Shown here piece after piece: positions 56,429 to 64,000 of a stretch of DNA of 64,000 bases (its first letter is position 1; every line of letters begins with the position of its first letter). This DNA comes from Moniliophthora roreri. Lineage: Eukaryota > Basidiomycota > Agaricomycetes > Agaricales > Marasmiaceae. The DNA lies in NCBI GenBank assembly GCA_001466705.2, contig LATX02000010.1, forward strand, positions 62,001 through 126,000, read 5' to 3'. The notes under the pieces are model-generated. The model was not told the origin of the DNA and did no database searches. It worked only from the letters and a program-made list of their open reading frames with translations. The translations under genes were made by a program, and so were the position numbers.

Positions 56429-58738
56429 TTATTCCACACATTTCTGGGCAGCCAAACTGAGCGGGCGTTGCCGTTTACACGAAGCGTTGTCAACTGAACC
56501 CCAAGTCAGATCTGAGTTACACTTCCTGGTCTGGACTTCTTCTGGGAAATCAGATTCCAGGCCGCAAGGAAGCTCTGCTTCTGAATTGGCAGAGGTTGCA
56601 GGCCATTCACCGTCTCTTGGGCACGATTGATAATAGGAAAGCAGTTTTCGAGTCAAGTCCGATTCGGGAGTGTCCAGGTCGACCGCCCACAGCTTTCATA
56701 GCAAGATTAATCTCCGTCTTCCTCAATAACGGGATTGAACTCACCATTCCGCCGCGTAACCCCCGGCTGTTGATGATATCAACTTTGGCTTGGAAGGAGT
56801 TTTCATCGTCAAAGCTGTCCACGAGTCAGCATAGGCATTGCGAACCGAGGTCGTACAGAGGCTTACCCGACCCATTGGTTATCGAACACCATGTAATAGC
56901 CATCTTGGAGGACGAAATTGACGCTGGTTTGCAACATGTTTTGGTCTCCAAGGATGTCCATTATCTCCTTGATCTCGAAGTAAGAGAGGTATCCGTTCTA
57001 ACGTTGCAAAGTCATAAGTAGATGTGAATAGTAAGTGACAGTAATACGAACCTCAGCGGTACACCTCCCCGAAACGCCAGCGGATCCGGTACAGCCAGGC
57101 GATGTACATGAAGGGTCATCCATCGTCCAGACGCGACCGTACAAAGGAATCCCGGCGTTAATCTTATTTGCAGGGACGCCAGCTTCGAGGTACATATCAA
57201 TTGCTGATGTGAAGGACCAACCTGTTACATATAACCGTGGAGAATTAGCACCGAGTTTTTCGATTCCGACTTCTGATTACCAGCTTGAAGTGTATCCGCG
57301 ATAGGTGCTTGTGCTTCCATGCGGTTATCCCAATTACCGTAGAAGTCGTATCTGGTAATAATGGTCAGATTTACACGTTTCGTGCGACAAAGAACTATAC
57401 CCACGTCATCAGATTATACCAGTCGATATAGTCACTGACTGCTTTTCCCTGTGACAGAGCAAAATGAGAAAAGCTTTAGCTTTCAAGCACAAGCATCACC
57501 TGTATCAACGCGAACTTGTCCGGATCAGCTGGTGCGGCTACGGTAATGAGTAGTTCGCGTTTTCCTGACGAGGCCGCGTCTTCGCGGACTTTGTCACGCA
57601 TTTCCTTTACCCTTTATCCCAGAGTCAGTGACGAGTAAGGTAAGATCGCATAGACCTCACAAAAGGGTAAAATTTTCGGTATCAGCGGGGCCTCCGCCTC
57701 TATCTGGGTCACCGACGTACTCCCAGTCCTTTCAAAGGGTGAGCAATACAATTGACTGCATCGAACGTGGGCATACTAACAATATCGATACCATCAAAGC
57801 CTAAATCACGCGCCCAAGCAATGCAGCTGTCGATGAATGTAGCTCGTCCAGCCGCAGACGCAGCCATTTGAGAAAAGAACGTCGAGTAGTCAATTCCTCC
57901 CGTGTATCTCGACGGTCCATCATTCATACTCCAGCCTCCGACGCTGAAAGAAGTCGTGACACTCGGGTTGAGTCCTTTGACCCACTTGTTGAATCGCATG
58001 GATAAGTCAAGGTCATCGTACTCGTGAGGAATCACTGAGTTGTTGTTGGCCATGAATACGAAAGCATAGTTCAAATGAGTGTAAAGGAAGGGATTGATCT
58101 GTGCAGATGTTCTCTATGAGTCGTTTAGAGGCGGGAAGAGAAGCCAGACGAACATGTTCAGGAAGGAATGATTTTTCTTTCTCGCATGAAGGCACGGACG
58201 GATCGAGGCCGCGATATTGACTAAATCAAGTTAGTTTGAATATAGAATCGTAGATTATAAGAGTTCACGCACGCCCAGTTCGAAAAGTAGCCAACTAATT
58301 CCCTTTGACATAGAACTGAGTGAGTCATACGCGCAGAAAGACGCGTTGGATCAGTCGTACTTGTTTGCGAATGTAGAGGAGGGAGGTCGGAAAAGTTTCG
58401 ATGTGTCTATTTCCGGAGGTTCAGGGCCTGCAGGTGGTGGGGCTTGATTCAAACCGTCAGCATTCACGAGCACATTCAACCACGAATCGACAGCTTACGA
58501 GGGCCGTCATTGATCTAGGGGATGTTGAAATAAGTTTGGAACCATTACTTGCTTATAGAGAACTTACACATTGGCTCTGGCAGCGCTTTGAAGTGAGACA
58601 AAAGTCGGCGGTGGTCCCGCAGAAACCATATTGAGAGCAACAGCCTTTCTCGCAAAGAGCGCCGTTGTTCTGAGATCCACAACTCTGGGAGTACGCTGTA
58701 GAGACAAAAAAGATGATCTGAAGGAGCGGAAGGCGCAT
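56429..58738 (-). CDS. GH18 chitinase with N-terminal CBM18
   Basis: Secreted endochitinase. The signal peptide is MRLPLLQIIFFVSTAYSQ, followed by a hevein-type CBM18: CGSQNNGALCEKGCC...YGFCGTTADFC, eight-Cys pattern. After a linker the GH18 barrel starts LVGYFSNWAQYRGLDPS, then HLNYAFVFMANNNSV, SFSVGGWSMND (SxGG) and the catalytic DGIDIDWEYVGDPD, assembled across an intron after DGIDI; Glu is the proton donor. Later come LITVAAPADPDKF, IDWYNLMTYDFYGNWDN, INAGIPLYGRVW, GYYMVFDNQ and GGMLWAVDLDTPESD. A C-terminal Cys-rich module (PRDGEWPATSANSEAELPC, then CNSDLTWGSVDNASC) follows. About ten introns are used. Probably acts on hyphal walls or other fungi or arthropods. It shares strand and chitin theme with the LysM gene, with the ankyrin gene converging between. 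Confidence 0.85.
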
Positions 58739-59163
58739 GGTTAGATGCATCCAGGTGAAGAGTGGGCAAGTAATGGGTATTGAAATCAATCTGACCTTTT
58801 CCTCAAGTCGACATATTTCTGAAGTATCGTATCCCGTTTGGACATGGACAGTAATGCCAAGAAACGTTTTCGGGGTCTTCAGGGTCCCGCTGGTAGTGGA
58901 ATTTAGACTTCATAACAGCGATTCTCCCACCCAGGAACTTTCCAGGGACTGTGAACTCAAGATTGCTGAAGTGGTGGTTCAAGATCAAGAGACGATAGAT
59001 TCCATCCCGCAACCATCCGGATCAAATTACAATTTGCCCTGAGTGGATCGGTCCGACGTGAACTTGTCACTGCATCAACAAGTGCAGAGCGCTTCTGCAT
59101 CTCAACTTATATCACCACAATGGCATCCGCACAGGGACAATCTGACCACTCTTTTTCTCTACT

Positions 59164-62100
59164 ATGCCCACCAGGCTCCTCTCCTTTCTTTTTGTCACTC
59201 TTTTCTCTACATCGTATGCCCTCCAAGTCGTTACCAGAAGCAACGCTGAAGCGCGTACTATTGGTCAACTATCTACTGACGACGCCTTCAAAATCATTGA
59301 CAGCAACAAGGATGGAAAAATAACCGTTATTGAGCTTCAGGAAGCGGCTGCGTTCATGTGGAAGGACCTCGAAGCATCCAATCGAGCCCGAATTACTTTT
59401 GACCTGTCACACCCTGCCGACTTCATCCTGTCCTATGATCTGGACGGTGAGTGCTTGGGACTCTGTTGCATCAGATCTAATCATTATTCACCAGGGGACG
59501 GTAAACTTTCAAAGGAAGAATTCTCCGAACCAATGAGGGAGATGCAGTTGCGCTCCTCGTCCAGTGAATGCAAAAACCTCTCGGAACGCTTGGATACATG
59601 TAAAACCCATGAAATAATTCAATGCTCTGGTATGGACTTCGAGAATGCTCTTTTTGAAACTTCTGATCTTACAGTGATGATATTAGCGTACATCAGCACG
59701 GCTGAACATATGTGTCGTTTGAATCACCGCAACGTCGTCGAGCAATGTATCCTTTCGTCGCCTTGTGGATCAATCTGCAAATGTATCGCGGAGGCCGAAA
59801 GAGCCGCTCATGGCGAATCTGTCATGGTTCTACAATATCCCGATGGCCACGAAGAGTACGAATACTCGTCCTCACTTCTTGTGGCTAATTCTACGTTCGC
59901 TCTGGGTCATCCTCACGAGAAACGATTCCTCTTTGCCGTCTTCCTCGGGTTGGTTGTAGCTTCGGTCCTCAACATTGCTATATCAGCCGCTTTGATTAGT
60001 GCCTCCGAGATTCAACAAGCAACAGGAAGGGAAGTCGGCTTCATGGACTTTGATGTGAGTGGCATAGACAATCCCTGGTGTCAATCTGTATAACATTCAT
60101 TACAGGTTTGGGACAGTGGCTCAAACAATCCTCCACCCAAGTGCTCCGTTTATGTGTTCTGGAGTACGCAATGTGGTGCTATAGGATCAGGCAAGGCGCG
60201 AGGCTGCTCTCATGGGGGCACCCGCCTTTACTCCAATTCATGCAAAGATCATTTCAGGTATGTTTCACGTCGCAGCCTTTTAGATGACAAAAGTACTAAT
60301 ATATCCTAACAGGTATGGTAGTAGAGGCTGTGGTTTCCTCGATTTGGGATGCAGAAGTCTGTGTTACGGTATAAATGATGAAGGATGCCCAGTATGTACC
60401 TCTGTTCATTCTTGGAACCGTACGCTAAAGTAATTTTTATCGGTTTAGTGTTCCTATTTCGATAATTGGAGACAGCAAGTACGCATTTCACTTTTTCGTG
60501 TTTGTATATCAAGTCTAATCATATCTTAGGACAACACGGACTTTCCTGGAAACGACCTTGAAACGCTTCATGTGCAGAAGCTGAGTGACTGTAGAAGCGC
60601 CTGTGCATCAAGCCCATCGTGTCGTGCATTCGTTGTTCCTCCAGCAGATGGCACTGAGAACCAGATCGTGAGTATTGAATCTGATATGTGGTACTCGGGC
60701 CGTGTTGAACATTCGATTTCAGAACTGCTATCTCAAAGGGGAATTAGGCAGCTTCAGGAAAAGCACGGGTACCACAAGTTTCATCAAAGTTTTCTCCAAC
60801 GCAAAGACTTGCCCAAGTAGTCTGGTTGGTGAATTTGGCATCTTTGATCGACGTGAGCAGTCAGAACCTGTGAATGCTCTTGTGCCTCGAATCGATGATA
60901 ATGGCATGTAAGGGCTACCTTTATGCATATCGACTGGTACATCGCTTACTTGAGCGACACTAGCAATGGGAAGGCTTTTCCGTTTGACGCGAACGATATT
61001 ACGGTCAGTGAACTCGTCTGCTCGAGCCCGCACCCGTCTTCTGATTAGGAAGCCAGTTCCTCGTGATTGCGCGATTCCTTCAGGCGCTGTATAATCAACT
61101 CTGGATCAATCGGGAGCAAGTTCAAAGAACATCCTTTGAAAGTGAGTCGGTTTGATTTACCCTCATGACATTTAAATTCAACGAAGATTGCCATACTATA
61201 GCTACCTTGAACGCTATAGGCACAAATGACCTCACACCCGTCGAAGGCGAGCCTGTGGCTAACACTGCAAATCCCCGATGGCGTGTTAGCGATGGATGGA
61301 GAGCAATCAACGTCTTCCGTAATCTCCTGAATAACGGTCGGACCAGCAACACTCCTGTCGCTGACTTTATAAATGCGCAGCCAACTTCGAATAATGACAA
61401 TCTCGACAGAGCTGTTATGCCACAACAGCTTCGACAGCTGCTCATTGCAAACGAGGAAGCTATCAATCGGGGAACGGTGCGGAATGTCCTTCCGTCAGTT
61501 GTATCGTATTCTGATGCACTTCTTACAGCTGCCGTGGGCTGGTTCAGGCAACGGACGTACCGATCCCTATCCCGGCGTACAAGTCACCCATGCGGGAAGG
61601 AGCAACCTTGGGTACTATCAAGGAGGCGCAATGGTATGGACTTTAGGGACGCCTTCGAACTTCTTGATCTTACAATCGTGATATCAGGGTCCGTTTCCAC
61701 TGGAAGCGGCCTTCATACTAGCGACCCAGCTTGCTGGCATCAATTGGAGGCAATTCGCACAACGAGGCTTAACAAGGCCCGCGTTCTGGTTAAATGCAGT
61801 TCTCCCAAGAGGTACTGGGGACCAGGCTGTGCCACAGTGTCTGCGACAATATGCCGATGGTCAAGAATTCAATCCTGACAGAGCGAGGATCCTGGGCTTC
61901 ATGTCGCGCGACGGTATTGCCACCGGTGGTCCTCGCGAGGGATTTTACGTTATCGTAAGTCCTCCTGTGGACTCTAGACATGTGCCTAACTTGCGTAGAT
62001 TGATGTAGATGGCGAACGAAACCCCGATACTAACCCGGGGCGCAATGTCTTCGTATTTGCTGTACAGAGTGAGCCGATATCGCATTTTCATTTGCAAACT

Positions 62101-62564
62101 GGTGCTCATGAGCCTCGAATAGCCATCGACCCCCATTCCCGGATCAATGTCCCGAATGCTAACAACTTGAGGAATCTCCAGTATACGAACTTTGACCCAG
62201 TTGCTAATCCTGATGCGGCACCAGCTGGTCCCGAAGGCAGAGCACAGCAGCGATTCTTTGCGCATGCACATGCGGCTTGGGTACCTTACAACCGGTTGAG
62301 GGACTTCATGACTCAAGGTGCGCCAGGTACCCGTCTGCAGCTGACGAAGACTCATCCTACAAATAGATCCCAATGGCGCAAACCGAGTCACCTTTCCAGG
62401 ATATACCCAGATTGGAGAATTCCATTTGTGAGCCTGAGTACTCTTTGTGGTGACACTCACTGACTCTGGGTAGATACATTCTCTCTGAAAATGAAAGCAA
62501 CATTCACCCTCGGTTTAGTTATCTGAATAATGACAACGGAGGGCGGAAGCACGATGAACTGTGA
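59164..62564 (+). CDS. Composite EF-hand / PAN-like secretory protein, unknown family, HDEL end
   Basis: Frame-consistent splicing gives one protein of about 940 aa, though two genes split near 60911 cannot be excluded. Features in order: signal peptide MPTRLLSFLFVTLFSTSYA; EF-hand 1 (FKIIDSNKDGKITVIEL); EF-hand 2, whose loop DLDG-DGKLSKEEF is interrupted by an intron; a Cys-rich helix region (CKNLSERLDTC...CSGMDF); a hydrophobic helix FLFAVFLGLVVASVLNIAIS; a Gly/Cys-rich segment; a PAN/apple-like module (LSDCRSACASSPSCRAFV...CYLKG); then a large domain I do not recognise, with GRTDPYPGVQVTHAG, LEAAFILATQLAGINWRQF, GFYVIIDVDGERN and FFAHAHAAWVPYNRL. The predicted last exon ends GGRKHDEL, an ER-retrieval signal. 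Calcium binding by the EF-hands is expected; the overall role is unknown. The stop TGA overlaps a GTGAGT, so a further short exon is possible. Confidence 0.55.
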
Positions 62565-62725
62565 GTCGTTGAGCGCTGGGGATGTATGCGTAACTAGGAG
62601 TAGCTATTGGACACAAGAAAACCACTATGTATCAAACACAGAACCCATTTGAGTTTCACAATGGTTGACACTTACTAGCAATCGTGAACGCGTCATGAGT
62701 GATTATTAGAAAGTAGAGATCAGCA

Positions 62726-64000
62726 CTACCAAGTTACAAGGCGTGTGACTCGATTTCGAAGAGCCATCCGAAGTCGATAAAGATGATCAAGGAGGTCCTC
62801 CCTAGGCCCTTCAATCATCACCAGACCAGCGATAACAAAAAGTGGATCAATAGTATCGGGAAGTAGCGCTCGAACGAAAGATAGATCATGCATCGCCCGA
62901 TTGAACTCCTCGAAACACTCGAGGGCGGTCGGACGCCTATCTGGCTCCAGAGATATCATCCTTGAGAGTAGTTCTTGCGTGCTCTGAGGAAAAAAATCGA
63001 CCGAGCTGTAGGTGTATTCAGTGGCAAATACAACAGAAGAACAGGTTGTTTCCTTACCCTTAATCGCGATAGATCCTTCAAGGCATGTCTAAGCAACATT
63101 AACTTTGAATGGGTCATATACAAGAGATGTATCGTCGACTGCACTCGCCAACTCCGGGATGCGAAGACCGTATTTGCCACCAGCAAAACCTACATGTTGT
63201 CGTTTGGAGACAAACTTGGTGGATATGCCGAAGTCAAAGAAGTAAAAGCGGAAAAGGCGAAGGAGACGGGATGCTTGCACGCTGGGCACAGGTTGAGAGG
63301 GACACCGTCCGAGGATGAGGTACCAGAAATGTAGCGAATATTGCTAGGGTGGGTATTACTGGAATTTCGTTAACGCCGGATGAAAAGATACTTGTAAAAC
63401 ACCATACTGATGAGCAACGTTATGCAAACGCATGAAAGCTAAGCCCTGGTACACAGGACGACGAACATAAGTATGAAAACCGACAGTAAAGAAGCCTACA
63501 TACCTCAAGCAACTGCTTCCACGTCTCAAATGTTTCCTCGAACAAAGCAACTTGATCGATTTTCCATTCAAAAGTAAGAAACGGTTGTACTATGATCGTC
63601 CAGTCGTGGAATTTCTCGCCGTTGTTACGCCGAAATGGGAACCTGTCGATAATTGGCAGTGTGATTGCGAGCTCTCTACGATAAACTTTCGAATGCGGGT
63701 TGCCACAGCTACCTGACCTGACTCCTGCAAGTTTGAGTCAGACTTGATGTATTAGCTGCCAAGGTTTCACTCGCTTTTGTTCGTAGAGATACTCGTTCAT
63801 CTCCTCGCGAGCCCCACTCCAGTCTGCGTGAAGAATGTCCGGTAGCCGATACCCCTGGATTTCCACGTAAGGTTGTATTTCTCGCCAGGTAGAAATAGTA
63901 CCATCCTTGTCATAGCGGTTTACCGCAATAGAATGCGGACAAGTGGCTGGAGAAGAAGAGGATTAGATGGTCACATACTTAGATAGGGGAGCTCCGGAGT
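62726..64000 (-). CDS. Kinase-like protein of the Agaricomycete-expanded family (5' end off the window)
   Basis: Partial gene entering from the right edge. Exons read WREIQPYVEIQGYRLPDIL, then RFPFRRNNGEKFHDWTIIVQ and FEETFETWKQLLE, then GLAFMRLHNVAH. These match the expanded mushroom kinase-like family that opens W-xxQ-xLExxGYxLR. The DFG motif is clear in RFYFFDFGISTKF, followed by GFAGGKYGLRIPELAS, VYDPFKVNV and the late RMI/EPDRRPTALECFEEF. The HRD catalytic loop expected after HNVAH is not seen: the genomic codons read His-Gln-Tyr, and splicing there does not rebuild it. The join between this point and RFYFFDFG is also unresolved. It may be a catalytically impaired kinase or a decaying copy. 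The stop is at 62726-62728. Confidence 0.6.

Noticed and set aside
1..64000. tRNA, rRNA, CRISPR arrays, operons
   Set aside because: No cloverleaf-like segments, rRNA cores or regularly spaced short repeats were recognised by eye. Spliceosomal introns show a eukaryotic genome, so bacterial features are not expected.

Overview
The window is fungal nuclear DNA, almost certainly from a mushroom-forming basidiomycete (Agaricomycetes, probably Agaricales). Genes are intron-dense, with introns mostly 45-65 nt long (GTRNGY donors, YAG acceptors). The gene families are typical of that group: F-box proteins with an N-terminal coiled coil, DUF6699, NACHT NTPases, lineage-expanded protein kinases and a cellular RNA-dependent RNA polymerase. 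All gene models are spliced by eye from frame continuity and splice signals, so outer ends are less certain than cores.

Layout. 0-6 kb: a DUF6699 protein and a small conserved hypothetical, separated by gene-poor DNA. 6-15 kb: an RNA-silencing RdRP, a probable I66-type protease inhibitor, a beta-lactamase-like serine hydrolase and an F-box protein. 15.8-18.2 kb: two housekeeping genes, tRNA 2'-phosphotransferase (TPT1) and ribosome production factor 2 (RPF2). 18.2-27 kb: a repeat-rich island with a NACHT NTPase, an SDR gene and relic fragments. 27-37.5 kb: a single-pass Ser-rich membrane protein, a second F-box protein, a B-type cyclin and a PTEN-like phosphatase. 37.8-40.2 kb: a second NACHT NTPase. 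42-47.7 kb: a rhamnogalacturonan lyase (PL4) and a seven-TM receptor-like protein. 48.3-52.7 kb: a NACHT pseudogene and an inverted second copy of the SDR gene. 52.8-64 kb: a multi-LysM protein, an ankyrin protein, a GH18 chitinase with CBM18, a composite EF-hand secretory protein and an edge-truncated kinase.

Themes. Two intact NACHT genes and one broken one sit among dispersed repeats and duplicated SDR genes, as in a birth-and-death recognition-gene cluster. The distal 10 kb groups two chitin-binding or chitin-degrading secreted proteins. The most unusual object is the composite gene at 59.2-62.6 kb: signal peptide, EF-hands, a membrane segment, a PAN/apple-like Cys module and a large unrecognised domain, with a predicted C-terminal HDEL. 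I saw no tRNA, rRNA, CRISPR array or intact transposon.
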